DNA of 64,000 nucleotides from Pleurodeles waltl (GCF_031143425.1 NC_090451.1:356074339-356138338), one strand, 5' to 3'; shown: positions 22,732-34,289, numbered from the stretch's first letter. The notes: a model not told the origin generated them from the letters alone. Program-made: numbers and translations.

Positions 22732-23722
22732 GGCCCTCATTATGACTTTGGCCGCCTTTTTCCAAGACTGCCAAAGCCGCCACTAGACTGCCAGTGCTGG
22801 CGGTCTGCAGACCGCCATATTACGACTGCTGGCAGCTTTCCGCCATTCTTGAGGTGGAAAGTCACCAGCAGTCGTGCTGGAGGTCGGCGGTGCAGAGGCG
22901 GGTGCACCACCAGCTCCGCTCCGCCACAAGAACTCTGCCAGCCGTATTACGACCTGTAATATGGCCTGGCGGTGTCCTGATGGCAGGGCGCTTACGGCAG
23001 TGGGATTGCCAGGTCCCGTCCCCTCAGGGAGGAGTGCCTCGTCGGACGAGATAAGTGTCCGCCGCAAGGGCGGGGGGGGTGTGAATGGATGAGTGTGAGT
23101 GTGTGTATGCGTGTCATGAATGGGGGGTGGAGGGGGAGTGTTTGTGCATGTGGGTCTGTGTGTAAATGTGGTGATGGTGATGCGTGTGTGCACATGACTG
23201 TAAGGGTGTTGTGTGTGTGTGTGACTGTAGAGGTGTGTGTGTGCACATGGCTGTAAGGGGGCTGTGTGAGGGAGCGTCAGGGTGTGCATCTCTGTGGGTG
23301 TGTGTGGGTGTATGCCTGTATGTGGGGGTTAGTACGGGGATCATGGGGGTGGAGAGGTTACTGGGGGATTCAGGGGGTGGGGGTGGCAATGTTGTAAGGG
23401 AGTGGGGTGTGGGCGCATTTGTGTAGATAGTGGGTGGGGCGAGGGGGCTTCTACCTGTGACAGGAATGCAAATTCTTGTCACCAGTTGCCTTTCCACCAG
23501 GGATTTCATGGCGGAAAGGGGACTCGTAATACCGCCAGCGGTCTCTGGTGGACCTCCGGGTCGGAGATGCCTATCTCCGGCCCGGTGGTCCGACCACCCT
23601 GAGGTATGAATGGCCAAACTGCCACACTTGTAATCTGGCTGTCTTCACTGCCGGGCCGTCAGCAGTTGGACTACCACCGCGAGTCTGGCAGTCAGTAGAC
23701 CGCCAGACTCGTAATGAGGGCC
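22732..23722 (-). mobile_element. Deleted Harbinger derivative with GT-rich interior
   Basis: The termini GGCCCTCATTATGAC and TAATGAGGGCC match those of H1. It shares the TAA at 22729-22731 with the palindromic MITE, so the two abut with no spare base. The interior at about 23085-23345 is G/T-rich simple sequence, like the non-coding end of H2 (40962-41300), and no transposase or Myb frame survives. The right flank begins TATAT rather than TAA. Opposite-strand His/Thr-rich frames here are products of the GT repeat. Confidence 0.7.
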
Positions 23723-23928
23723 TATATCTCTCTCTCTGTTAAATAAAAAATTACGCAGTTCTTTTTAGAAAATCATTGGGCATACCCAAATATCTATATA
23801 TAGATACATTATACAACTATATCTCTTGAATTAATTTTCTTAGAGCTCTAATCAATCACCCCAATCTGGTTACTAAATGCTGTGAACTGTCATTTTCAAT
23901 GTTCAAAATTGTTAAACATTGTAAGGAA

Positions 23929-25230
23929 TCAGCAAGTCACTGAGTTGTCAGAATCAGTCTTTCTATCACCATCTCGAATTACAGACCAGTGAAATACAGG
24001 CCTGAAGTGAACAGCATTTCTGGTAATAGACTTTCCAGGGCACGTGGCAGTCAACATGTGTCCTTTGGTAGAAACTACTTGGAAATTTTCAGCATTGTAA
24101 GGAGCATCAGATTTTCTTTTGCATAACTGTTGAGCGACAACCAAATCTTTTCTGAATGAGAGGTCTTTTGCATGTCGTATCTTGTCTGCATAAACTTTCC
24201 TTTTCTGTTTGTGAACCAAGTCCCTCACACAAATCATGTTTTCACTTCTGTCACTTTCTATGGTCCACTGAGGTAACTTGATTGCCATCGCTCTTCAAAA
24301 TATCAACCTCTCAGGACCTTCACCTGCGGTCGAGTGAGGTGTTGAACAATAGGCTTTTAAAGTAGAATTTATTATTGGGCTTCTCAAGAGTTGCGCATTG
24401 TACTGCTTTCTTTAGTGTACTCATAAAACACTCATCAAGTCTACTGGCATGTGGCCATAATGGTTTGATCTTTTGATGCTTTCTGTTCAGATGCTCCAGA
24501 AAGTCTTTAAATTCTTTACTGTTGACGAGTGGACCAATGTCAGACTTTATAATGGCTGGTGTGCTGAAAAGATGCCATTAAGATTTTTAATTACACAAAG
24601 GAAATCATGAATATTCATCTATAATCATCATAAAATGATGTCAATTATCAAGACGACCAAATAAATCGATGGCTATTCTCTCCCAGGCATGTTTAGGGAG
24701 TTCCGACATGTTCAGAGTACGTTGAGTAACTTTGGTTGACAGGCAATTGCATATGTGACAGTCCTTGAGTTCCTTTTCAACGCTTTCACCTAAATATGGA
24801 AACAAAACTTGGACTCGGAGAGTTCTTTTTGCAGCAACAATACCACAAGGTCCTTCATGAGCCACTTCAATCACCTTTTGTCGTAGATTCTCTGAAATCC
24901 GGATCCTCGATCTTCGCAGCATACCTCCTTCCTGAGTTATGGATAATTCATCTTTAACATATTTGTATTTTTGATATTCACCATCACGACTGAGAGGTTG
25001 AATGTGTTTATTCCATGACTGATGTTTAATGATATCTTTTAATTTTTGCAAGTCACTATTATGACTCGTGGCAGTGACAATCTGGGCTAATGATACAGCA
25101 GCTGGTGTACCAGACTTTACAATGAAATTAATGTAGGCCTTAGCAGTCTTGGATGGAGTACCATGACCTTGGATGGACACTCTTGAAAAAAGTCAGCAGG
25201 ATTTTGATCCTTTCCTGGTCGATGCTGAAC
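23929..25230 (-). pseudogene. gypsy1 integrase remnant (zinc-binding, core, C-terminus)
   Basis: Minus-strand 3' part of a gypsy pol. At 24641-25180 lies the region before and into integrase: a zinc-binding module (KVIEVAHEGPCG, then CHICNC in the HH-CC layout) and the start of the core (HAWERIAIDLFG). The core at 24289-24640 is visible only in broken frames (words like KSDIGPLVNSKEF and HASRLDECF). At 23929-24288 is the C-terminal module with NMICVRDLVHKQKRK. Integrase follows RNase H, the canonical gypsy order and unlike the Gmr1-like element in this window. No LTR was found beyond 23929. Confidence 0.75.
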
Positions 25231-26060
25231 GGTATAATCATTCTCTTAGAATAGCAGTCCCCGTTGTTCAATTCGAGGAAGTATCTTGGCTTTTGGATTG
25301 CCCAAGATGGTCAGCAAACCTAGAAGGATGGTCACCAGCATAAAAGGCTTTCTGTACAGGAATACATGGAAATGTTCACAAGCCCATACTACAGCTAAAC
25401 CTTTCTTCTCAGGCTGTGAATAAGCAAGTTCTGTTTGAAACAGACTTCTACTAGCATAGGCCACAGTATATCATCTATAAGGTGGGCGTCCACTCTGTTG
25501 TGCAAGTATAGCGCCTAACTTGGCCAGGCTAGTGATTTCCACAATCTCTGTATGGAACTTTGGATTAAAGTATGCCATTTCCGTAGCATTTCTAATGGCA
25601 TGTTTGACTTTCTTGAAATTGTTTTTACATTTTCATGACCATTTAAAAGAAACATTTTTCTTTGTTAACTCTTGTAATGGAGCATTAACAGTGGCAAAGC
25701 CCTTCATATATCTTGAACAGTAAATATTTCAAGAAAATAAGGTACCATTAAAGCATCTCATGGGGGTTCAGCATTCCTAGAAGCTCGTACTTTTCCATGA
25801 TCAGGCGTCATACCCCCCATCAGAAAAGATGTTACCAAATAAATGAAATATTGTCTTGTTGAACTCACATTTGTCTTCATTTAAGGTCAATCCTGCTTCA
25901 CTGAGTAACTGACATACTTGTATGAGGGCTCTATCATGCTCTTTCTGTACAGCTGCAAAAACTAATATATCATCACTACACATAAATGCATTCACAACAG
26001 GTTGTATGATGCATGGTATGATGTCTTGGAAACGTTCTGCAGCTGATCACACACCAAAAC
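25231..26060 (-). pseudogene. gypsy1 reverse transcriptase and RNase H remnant
   Basis: Near 25950-26055 the RT palm reads SAAERFQDII and then CSDDILVFA, which keeps the two catalytic aspartates. It continues with GLTLNEDKCEF at 25801-25900. The RT-RNase H link shows PLQELTKKNVSF, and RNase H shows AYASRSLFQTELAYSQPEKKGLAVVWACE at 25350-25464. Multiple stops interrupt the frame. The coding sequence is cut at 26060 by Harbinger H1, and I cannot find its upstream continuation on the far side of H1. Confidence 0.78.
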
Positions 26061-26219
26061 TAAGGCCCTTGTTACAACCCTGGTGGAAAATCCTGCTTTC
26101 CGCCGTGCTGAAGACCGCCAACATACCGTTGCGGCAGCGGAATTCTGCTACAGGTATTACGACCTACAGCTCGGAATCCACCACAATACAGACACCCACA
26201 CAAGTCCGCCACACCAAAG

Positions 26220-27653
26220 GTCAGTGATAAACCAATCCATTGCAAGGAAGATGGAGCTATGGCGGAGAATTGTCGACAGGGTCAACGCAGTGGGGCAGCA
26301 TCCAAGAACACGGGATGACATCAGGAAGAGGTGGAATGACCTACGGGGGAAGGTGCATTCCATGGTATCCAGACACCAGATTGCTGTACAGAGGACTGGG
26401 GGTGGACCCCCACCTCCTCCCCCACAACTAACAACATGGGAGGAGAAAGTCTTGGCGATCATGAATCCTGAGGGCCTCGCAGGAGTAGCAGGAGGACTGA
26501 ACTCTGGTTAGTCAACTCTTTAGCACCATATCCCTCCACCCCACCTGCATGCCATCACATACTCCCACACTTACCCTCACCCCCATCACTCCATCAACAC
26601 CATATGTTCCACAATCACAACCCACACATCTCAATACCAAGGCTCTGCATGCAACACCTATGCATGGACCACTGTCACCAAAGCATGGCCAGTACAGAAA
26701 CCCACACAGACCCCAAACCAACTATCACAAAAGGGCTAACACAATTATGCAAGCACAGGAGTAGAGGGTACCGCACCCAATGCACAAGATGGCACACACA
26801 GATACTAAAATTATGCATTTACACCCCAACAGGAACCATACCCAACGTCACAGGACAGGAGGTGCCAGACATATCCAGTCCACCCACAGAAGAGGCCCAC
26901 AGTGATGACAGCAGCTCTGCACGCCTGGACCAAGATGTCCAGCCCGGCCCATCAAGGACCTCGGGACAGTCGGTTCCCCGGACACAGTCACAAACCACCA
27001 CAGAGCCTCCTCCCTCAGGAAACACCACCACTGCACCCACTCAGCGGGCCCATCCCTCTGTCCCCAGGACATGTCAATCAGCAGTGTGTCCACCACTACA
27101 GGGACCCCAGGCAAACCCACCAACCCAAGACAATCAGGGACCTGGGGTCAGTGGAAGTGGGCACATGGTTCAGGGGACAGAGGCACAGGATAACAGGGAA
27201 GCTGGGAGGACTGCTGTGCGACAGGGAGAGGACAGGCCCAGGGAACCCACACTCCACAAGGCACTCTCCAACATCAAGGGAGCATACCACCATTCCCAGG
27301 TGACCATGGGCACGGTACTGGCCAAGTTTCAGGAGACCCAGCGGCTGCAGGAGGAACACTACCTTGGGATCAGGGAGGACTTGAAGTCCATTAACACCAC
27401 CCTGGTCACCATTGCAGGGGTGCTGGGAGACCTTGTCAACACAATGAGGGACACAGTGCCACAGAAACGGGCCCCTGACACTAGCCTGGCCGATGAACAG
27501 CCCTCCACCGGCGCTAGTGGACAGGAGGCACCGCCACAGGACCAACAGGCCACCAGCACCCCACCCCCTGCAGACGGAGAACCAGCCCACAAACGGTCCC
27601 TGAGATCCAGGAACAAGACAGATAACATTGCCATGACCCCCACCAGGAAATAA
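26220..27653 (+). pseudogene. Harbinger Myb/SANT-like accessory gene A (H1), 5' truncated
   Basis: Accessory DNA-binding protein that in Harbinger systems helps the transposase reach the element ends and the nucleus. Exon 1 (to 26506) has the second half of a Myb/SANT-like domain: KMELWRRIVDRVNAVGQ, RDDIRKRWNDLRGKV, then a proline run. The intron runs from donor GTTAGT (26507) to an acceptor at 26832; phases match. Exon 2 (26833-27653) is Ser/Pro/Gln-rich with a probable coiled coil (LAKFQETQRLQEEHYLG...) and ends in a basic tail (KRSLRSRNK). Compared with H2, the start codon and first helices are deleted, so the copy is not functional. Confidence 0.8.
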
Positions 27654-28096
27654 GACCCTCCTGATTGTCACCACTTTGTCATCCTGTTCACCTTAAACTG
27701 CCATTGCTCCACTTCCTATGCCACATTGGACAATGCACCTGTGATACAAATAGACTGGGACTCTGCCATTGACATTCCTCCACCATCACCCCAGCCCACT
27801 TCACCCCCCTCCCCTTGATTCACACAACAATCTGGAGTCAGTCTGTGCTTTCACAAATGTGTAATTGCAAAATCTCTGGAATACAGTAATGTCAATGTAC
27901 TTGTTCACATACCAAGGTTACACAGCTGTAGGCCAGGAGTAAACATAGCAGAGGGCACAAATTGGGAGCCACATCTGTGAAATGTAAAGGCAAAGTGACA
28001 AGTCAGGGTCCATACACAGAGTGAAAAAGGCAGAATTATGCTAGCTCCTACAATAGTATGAGATGTGGGAAGCAGTTCTATCTTCTTACCTGTGTC
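27654..28096. other. Spacer between convergent Harbinger genes
   Basis: About 440 bases between the stop of Myb-like gene A and the stop of the transposase. No coding sequence. It presumably holds the 3' ends of both transcripts, but I see no strong AATAAA. Confidence 0.4.
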
Positions 28097-29166
28097 TCAC
28101 TGGAAGTATTGCATGATGATGTTCTTTCGGTTGTCTACATCTTCTTCTTTTGCCTCCTCTTCTTCACTATCCACAGGCTCCACAGCTGCCCCAAGACCAA
28201 CATCAGGCCTATCCTCCTGCAGAAAAGGCACCTGGCGTTGCAAAGCCAGGTTGTGCAACATACAGCAGGCCACGATGATCTGGCACACCTTCTTCGGTGA
28301 GTAGTATAGGGATCCACCTGTAAGATGGAGGCACCGGAATCTGGCCTTCAGGAGGCCGAAGGTGTGCTCTATAATCCTCCTAGTTCGACCATGTGCCTCA
28401 TTGTAGCGTTCCTCTGCCCTTGTCCTGGGATTCCTTACTGGGGTCAGTAGCCATGACAGGTTGGGGTAACCAGAGTCTCCTGCAAATATCGACAAAAGTT
28501 AGACATCCTCCAAACATTAGGGAATCTCCATACCAAGACACCAAATGGAACTGTGTTGGGACTTTATGCTCACCTATTAGCCACACACAGTGCCTCTGGA
28601 GTTGCCCCATCACATAAGGGATGTTGCTATTTCTCAAAATGTAAGTATCATGCACTGAGCCCGGATACTTGGCATTCACATGGGAGATGTACTGGTCTGC
28701 CAAACACACCATATGCACATTCATAGAATGGTAGCTTTTGCAGTTTTGCAGTTTCTGTACACCTGTTCATTCCTGCGGAGGGAGCGGGGGGGACAAATGC
28801 CACATGTGTACCATCAATGGCACCAATGATGTTGGGGATATGTCCCAGGGCACAGAAGTCACCTTTCACTGTGGGCAAATCCTCCACTTGAGGGAAAACG
28901 ATGTAGCTGCGCATGTGTTTGAGCAGGGCAGACAACACTCTGGACAACAATTATTGTTTTGCAAAAACGTTACAAATTCACCATGTGCCTTTGTCTGTCC
29001 GTATTCCTGGCCTAAATAGGTGTGACACAGTTTTTTTGCCTGCCATGTGGCCCCCTGAAATGGTGGCTGCCTGACCTGTAAGGTGGGACAAGGGGAAATG
29101 AGGTAACTGAGCAGGCGTTGTACACCGTCGTGGTAGGCGGTCAAAGACCGCGACGCAATTCAGCAT
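28097..29166 (-). pseudogene. Harbinger DDE transposase (H1)
   Basis: Endonuclease of the HARBI1/DDE_4 type. On the minus strand the three catalytic positions are visible: Asp in GAIDGTHVAFVPP, Asp in YPGSVHDTYILR, and Glu in RTRRIIEHTFGLLKARF. A 94 bp intron lies at 28480-28573 (donor GTGAGC, acceptor TTTGCAG) and joins LIG to DSGYPNLSWLL. One frameshift near 28740 separates the first Asp from the second. The N-terminal part before LSRVLSALLKHMRSYI is scrambled. The acidic C-terminus matches the H2 fragment (HNLALxRQVPFLQED). It is broken, though all three catalytic residues survive. Confidence 0.88.
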
Positions 29167-29345
29167 TGGTTATCATTGGGCCCTATGGGTTCCAGGAGCC
29201 AATGACGATGTTCGCCGGTGGTGACGGTACGCACCGCCGCGGACGTGGCTGCAATTTTCTAACTATTCACTCACTTGATACCTGACCTTCAACAGGAGAG
29301 GACCTACACTGCAAGTGCTGCTGTGACCTGTGTCTGGAAGCGACG
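29167..29345. promoter_or_regulatory. Divergent intergenic region, probable bidirectional promoter
   Basis: About 180 bases separate the likely 5' end of the transposase gene (minus, around 29166) from the ATG of Myb-like gene B (plus, 29346). It is GC-rich at 29200-29250. A shared promoter is inferred from the divergent layout only; I see no TATA box I would insist on. Confidence 0.4.
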
Positions 29346-32311
29346 ATGGCTACAGTGTCTGGGGAAAGTGCCCCTGCCTTCACTTCGGAGGAGTTGGAGA
29401 AACTGGTGGATGGGGTCCTCCCCCAGTACACGCAACTGTAGGGTCCTCCAGACAAACAGATGAGAACACTGTGAGCATGGTGGATGGCACATGATTGTAT
29501 GGAGTGTCGTGGATGGAAGAGGGTGGGTAGGGGGACACGTCAGCATGTGAGGATAGTGTGTGTGTATGTATGTCTGGGCCAGGGTGGGAGGTGTTTAGGC
29601 AATGCGTGAGAAGAACTTTACGGGATATCCATTCTAACTTCACTTTTCCTCTATGTCAGCGCCCACCAGAAGAAGGGTATTTTGCGTGCCATCGCCAAGG
29701 ACGTCCGGACCCTGGGGGTCCACCATAGACAGAGCACCCACTGCCGGAAAAGATGGGAGGACCTGCGCTGCTGGAGCAAGAAGACGGTGGAGGCCCAGCT
29801 GGGGATGGCCTCCCAACGTGGAAGGGGTGCCCGTCGCACCTTGACCCCCTGATGTAGCGGATCCTGGCAGTGGCCTATCCGGAGTTGGATGGGCGCTTGA
29901 GGGCATCACAGCAGCCACAAGGGGGTGAGTACAGTCTAATTCTGCCGACTCTGCGCGCTTTACGAGGTGTCTGGCTCAGGGAAGTGGGCTGTGGGTTCCC
30001 CTAGGCCAGGGCAAACTTGGTAGGGTAGGTCCCTTGTTAGGCAGGCTCTGTGGCACTCCAACCCCAATAGTGGTAATAGCCATCTACACCTAGTCAGGCT
30101 CCTGTGGTTTCCAGGTGTGCAGCAAATGGGCTTAGGCATCGTTCAACATGGGCATGTGAATTTCCTAAGAACTGTTAGTGCATGGCTTAGTGCATAAGGC
30201 TGCTCCCTGTGCGTTGTGTCCGCCAACGGTAGTGGTGTTGCATGCACTGACCATGTGTATCTTCTGTCTTTCTTCCCCCTTTTTGTTTTGTCACCCTGTT
30301 CTTGCGTGCATTAGCATCATCTGGCGGAGGAGCAGTGGCACCGGAGCAGGAGGGAGCTGCATCCCACATGGCCCTGGAGGGTGAAGTAACAGAGTCTGAA
30401 GCCACCAGTGGGACAGAGGGCGAGGGGAGCTCCACGACAGGGACCAGAGCATACACCAGCGACAGCGACTCCTCCTCTGATGGGAGCTCCCTTGCGGTTT
30501 TGTCACCCTGTTCTTGCGTGCATTAGCATCATCTGGCAGAGGAGCAGTGGCACCGGAGCAGGAGGGAGCTGCATCCCACATGGCCCTGGAGGGTGAAGTA
30601 ACAGAGTCTGAAGCCACCAGTGGGACAGAGGGCGACGGGAGCTCCACGACTGGGACAGGAGCATACAACAGCAACAGCGACTCCTCCTCTGATGGGAGCT
30701 CCCTTGCGGTTTTGTCACCCTGTTCTTGCGTGCATCCCAGCAGTCCCTCAGCGTGTGTCCCGTGCCCGCTCACCCAGGAGGGTGGGCATCTCCTTCGCCC
30801 CAGGCACCTTAGCCCCTGCCCCAGTCAGCCCTGCTGCCCTCAGTGAGGAGGCTATTGACCTCCTGAGATCCCTCACTGTTGGGCAATCTACCATTTTGAA
30901 TGCCATCCAGGGTGTTGAGATGCATTTGCAACAAACAAATGCATACCTTGAGGGCATTCATTCTGGGCAGGCGGCCCAACAGAGAGCATTTCAGGCTCTG
31001 GCCTCAGCACTGATGGCAGCCATTGTCCCTGTGTCCAGCCTCCCCCTCCAACTTTCTCCACCCAGACCCAATCCCCTGTACCTCAGCCTACCCCAAGCAC
31101 ACCATCAGACCAGCATGCACACTCATCAACACGCAAGAGTGGACATGGCATACATAAGCACCACACATCCCACAGGCACTGACACAAGCACCATCCCCAT
31201 GCAGACACAGCAACATCCACTTCCTCCACTGTGTCCCCCTCCTCCTCGTCCTCCTCCTCCCTCCCTGTCTAGTCTCCACTCACACCTGCATGCACTACAT
31301 CCTCAGCAACTACCTCCATTACCAGCACGCCCATCACCACACACCGCTCGCGTGCAATCACCACCCCCACTACCATTCACACATCCCCTGTGTCCTCTCC
31401 CAGTGTGTCTGTGAACCCTCCTCCCAAAGTACACAAATACAGGCACACACCCACCGAACAGGCATCTACCTCACAACAGCTTCCGGCCCATGCACCTTCA
31501 CCCAAATTCAGCAAACGTACACCTCCTACAACCACTACCTCTTCCTCCACTCCCAAAACCCCCTCCATCTTCCTGTCCCAGTGTGTCTAAGAAATGTTTC
31601 CAAGCTAACATTGACCTCTTCCCTACACCTCCCCCGTAGTTTCCCTAGAGCCAGGCTTTCACGGTCCCAGTCCAGTAACTCAGCCACCAAATCCCCAAGC
31701 ACAGTGGTGCCAGCACCTCCATTCTCATCAGGGCTGCCAGTGTGCCACCGAGCGAGGCCCAGGAGCAGGCCATTCCGCCACCTGCCAAGGTGAAGAACGT
31801 GCCCACATCCTGGAGGGAGAAGCCACACTTACCAGCAAGCAAGGGCTCCTCCAAACCAAAAGGGGACAGTGGCAAGTCACCAGCGGCAACATCAAAGGTG
31901 GGGAAGGGACACAAGCCGAAGAGCAGGTCAGGACAGGGCACTGTGGCTCCGACTGGGGGACTAGAGTCACCCCTTCTGTCAACCACTACACCAACCTCTA
32001 CGGCGGTGGACACCGCCACCTGCACCGCCACCAGCACCGCCACCTGCACGTCTGCTGCCTCAGCAACAGTCCCTAGCATCATCCCCAGTGGGCAGCCATC
32101 CGAGGCTGCAGGAGACATCCTGCTGTGTCCCTCAACAGGTGCAGACACATGCACCACCGCCAGCACCTCCGCCACAGACACCGCCGCAAGCACCGCCACC
32201 AGCCCCGCGACGTGCTCAGACAGTGCCACCACAGCTGACATGGCTATCATCCCCAGTGGGCAGCCGTCCGAGGCTTCAGGAGACATCCTGGACCCTGCCC
32301 AGCTTCCATGA
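29346..32311 (+). pseudogene. Second Harbinger Myb/SANT-like gene B (H1)
   Basis: A second, different Myb-like protein. Exon 1 from ATG 29346 begins MATVSGESAPAFTSEELEKL, the first helix of a Myb/SANT-like domain; it is ended by a TAG where tyrosine is expected, and the donor at its end reads AT instead of GT. Exon 2 (29660-29924) gives the other helices (GILRAIAKDVRTLGV, STHCRKRWEDLRCWSKK) and then a frameshift and a stop near 29850; its donor GTGAGT is good. Exon 3 starts at 30315 after TTAG and is duplicated (30286-30736). Later sequence (30840-31010) has a helical segment (LLRSLTVGQSTILNAIQGVEMHLQ). The frame at 31742-32311 is Thr/Ala-rich and may be its C-terminal end. Confidence 0.72.
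30286..30736 (+). repeat. 212 bp tandem duplication containing a splice acceptor and exon
   Basis: Two full copies start at 30286 and 30498, and a third begins at 30710 but ends after about 27 bases. Each full copy contains the intron tail (TTTTGTCACCCTG... GCATTAG) followed by the exon 3 segment of Myb-like gene B (SSGGGAVAPEQEGAASHMAL). The copies differ at only a few positions. Confidence 0.9.
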
Positions 32312-32470
32312 GGCATGACTCTCATCACTGTTTGCACCTGCAGGTGGCAGGCGAAGCCGCAGCAGGGTGGGCTATGTCTCTGCCTCCATGGAGTATCATG
32401 CTACCTGTTCCCAGGCAATCTCTTGGCACACACACCCATGTGAGGGAATGGAACCAGCCACACTGCATGT

Positions 32471-32735
32471 GAAGCACTCTGGGCACCAAGCCCCCTCCAG
32501 AACAAGTGGAGATTCACATCCACTCACACAGTCCTTGGCAGGATGAAGCACTCTGGGCACCAAGCCCCCTCCAGAACCAGTGGAGATTCACATCCACTTC
32601 CTCAGTCCTTGGCAGGATGAAGCACTCTGGGCACCAAGCCCCCTCCAGAACCAGTGGAGATTCACATTCACTCACAGTCCTTGGCAGGATGAAGTACTCT
32701 GGGCACCAAGCCCCCTCCAGAACCAGTGGAGACTG
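32471..32735 (+). repeat. 74 bp minisatellite within Harbinger H1
   Basis: Four units start with GAAGCACTCTGGGCACC (the last has GAAGTACTCT) at 32471, 32545, 32619 and 32691, with spacings of 74, 74 and 72. A separate pair of GAGACTGTGGCTTTGCACTC words follows at about 32748 and 32811 (spacing 63). Non-coding; open frames crossing it only reflect the lack of stops in the unit. Confidence 0.9.
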
Positions 32736-32780
32736 TTATCCATTTGTGAGACTGTGGCTTTGCACTCCCCAGGATAGAGA

Positions 32781-33708
32781 AGTAGGCAAACCACCCACTG
32801 GAAAGACTTGTGAGACTGTGGCTTTGCACTCCCCAGGACCAATCAGTGGGCATGGAGCCCCCTCGTTGAGCAGTGGCGTCATGCGTTCATCCGGCTGAGG
32901 TGCCCCCGCCCCCCTCCCCCTGAGGTGCCTGTTTCATTTCGATCTGATGCCCCTGCAGTGTTCTCTCCGTTTCGAGTCAGGTATCTTGTGAGGGCTTTGC
33001 CCATGCATTTTAGGACACTGATCTACAGATGATGTTTGATTAATATCCGGACTTGTGTAGTTGGTGTACATATTTGTATATAGTGATTTTTGAACTTGCA
33101 CTATCTGATTTTTATTGATTACAATCATTAAATTTTCTCCCTGCGTTCTTCCAGGGGGGGAGGGGGTGTATATGTAATGTTGCTGCATGTATTTGTGTGT
33201 ATTGTGTTGTGGGTGGGGGTGGGGGTATTGCATGTTGCATGTGTGTGTCACTCTCTTTTCCCTCCCCACCTCCCCTGTCTTGTAAGTGCAGTACTCACTA
33301 TGGTCGTCTACAGTGTCTTTCATGCTCCTGAAACAGAAGGAGGAAGACCAGCATGGGCAGGACGTGTAGTTCGGGCTCCATGGTGTCCTGGTTCCTCGTT
33401 GGGTGGCGAGAGGTGAGTGGTTACCCTTTCAAGTACTGTTTCCGCCGTGCTTTTGATCGCATTGGTACCGCCCTGGAAAAGGTGGCGGATAGGCCTTTTG
33501 TAATAGTGTGGGCGGTACATTGTCTTCCGCCTGTCTGTTGGCGGTTACCGCCGCGGTGTTTGTTTCTACCGCCGTAGCGGTCGGAGTGTTAAAGTGGCTG
33601 TCTGTATTGGCAGTTTCCGCCATGGTCGTAATTCCATTTTCTTTTCGCCGGCCTGTTGGCGGTAACACCGCCGCTTTATCACCGACCGCCAGGGTTGTAA
33701 TGAGGGCC
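32781..33708. other. Right subterminal region of Harbinger H1
   Basis: No gene is seen. It contains a G-run and GT-rich stretch (33152-33250) and, from about 33440, a terminal region rich in CCGCC/GGCGG inverted repeats ending in the terminal inverted repeat. The stem with CCGGCCTGTTGGCGGT at about 33649-33664 resembles the GCCTGT-loop hairpin of the M1 MITEs, suggesting that M1 elements derive from this kind of end. Confidence 0.55.
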
Positions 33709-33761
33709 TATATGTCTCTGCACTTTGATGGAACACTACATCATTTCCCTTTTATCAACAC

Positions 33762-34289
33762 TTAATTCAATACGCAATCTTTTAATCTGACAGGTGGTAC
33801 AATAGCTCTTTTGGTCATTACAGTGCCCTTTGGACTGGTTACAACTGTAGTTGAAGACATGTTAGAAGGGTTACAATTTGCAGCATTTTCATGGTTTGTT
33901 CTACACTGTTCACTGTGGTTTGCAGTTTTGCTGTGTTCAGGCAAACTATTATGAACAACTTCATGGTCCCTGCCTGGTTGTGGTAACTTAACGCTGACCA
34001 CATTCGATCCATTCCACCATTGACCATTATCCAACAAGACAGCTGTGCTCTTAGTTTTAACCACCCGCCTCGGCTCACTGTAGTTGCTCATATTAACTCC
34101 TTTCTTCCGATATCTCACTCTCACCAAATCACCAGCACACACATTCATTTCCTTGACTGCATTTCTAGCATTATAGTTGCTACGCATGCGTTCTTGACGT
34201 CGGTCAACTAGCTTTCTCTTTTCAATCTCCTTCTCCTTCAAGCTCTTTGTCTCCCGTTTCTTCCATGCCACTGACCAGTATGGCTGCAA
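33762..34289 (-). pseudogene. gypsy2 integrase C-terminal module
   Basis: Minus-strand 175-codon frame with a basic helix (KEKEIEKRKLVDRRQERM) followed by VCAGDLVRVRYRKKG, the typical small beta-barrel after the integrase core, and then a Ser/Thr/Asn-rich tail. It lies downstream of the core (34368-34811), separated by a short broken stretch. No chromodomain is recognised. There is no LTR between its end and the H1 boundary at 33708. Confidence 0.7.

Larger units (their letters stand above)
26064..33708 (+). mobile_element. Harbinger element H1 with transposase and two Myb-like genes
   Basis: The terminal inverted repeats GGCCCTTGTTACAACCC (left) and GGCCCTCATTACAACCC (right, read inward) differ at two positions. 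Gene order is Myb-like A (plus), transposase (minus), Myb-like B (plus): A and transposase converge, transposase and B diverge. All three are damaged. The left flank is TAA inside gypsy1 RT. The right flank is TAT followed by unrelated sequence, so a clean target duplication is not seen and the element may be a recombinant of two insertions. H2 (38786-41558) repeats the A/transposase arrangement in the other orientation. Confidence 0.8.

Noticed and set aside
22783..23617. His/Thr/Pro-rich minus-strand frames of about 167 codons
   Set aside because: They are translations of the GT-rich simple sequence and have no conserved domain.
27096..27674. 192-codon minus-strand frame
   Set aside because: It lies antisense to exon 2 of Myb-like gene A, whose sense frame is conserved in H2.
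29200..29260. A terminal inverted repeat splitting H1 into two elements near 29200
   Set aside because: The GC-rich patch has no GGCCCTCATTA-type end and no TAA pair, so I kept H1 as one unit while noting that it may be recombinant.
30291..30773. Minus-strand 160-codon frame across the 212 bp repeats
   Set aside because: Antisense shadow of the duplicated exon; it shows repetition because the DNA does.
32471..32735. Possible CRISPR-like array
   Set aside because: The 74 bp units are directly tandem without unique spacers and lie in a eukaryotic transposon; this is a minisatellite.
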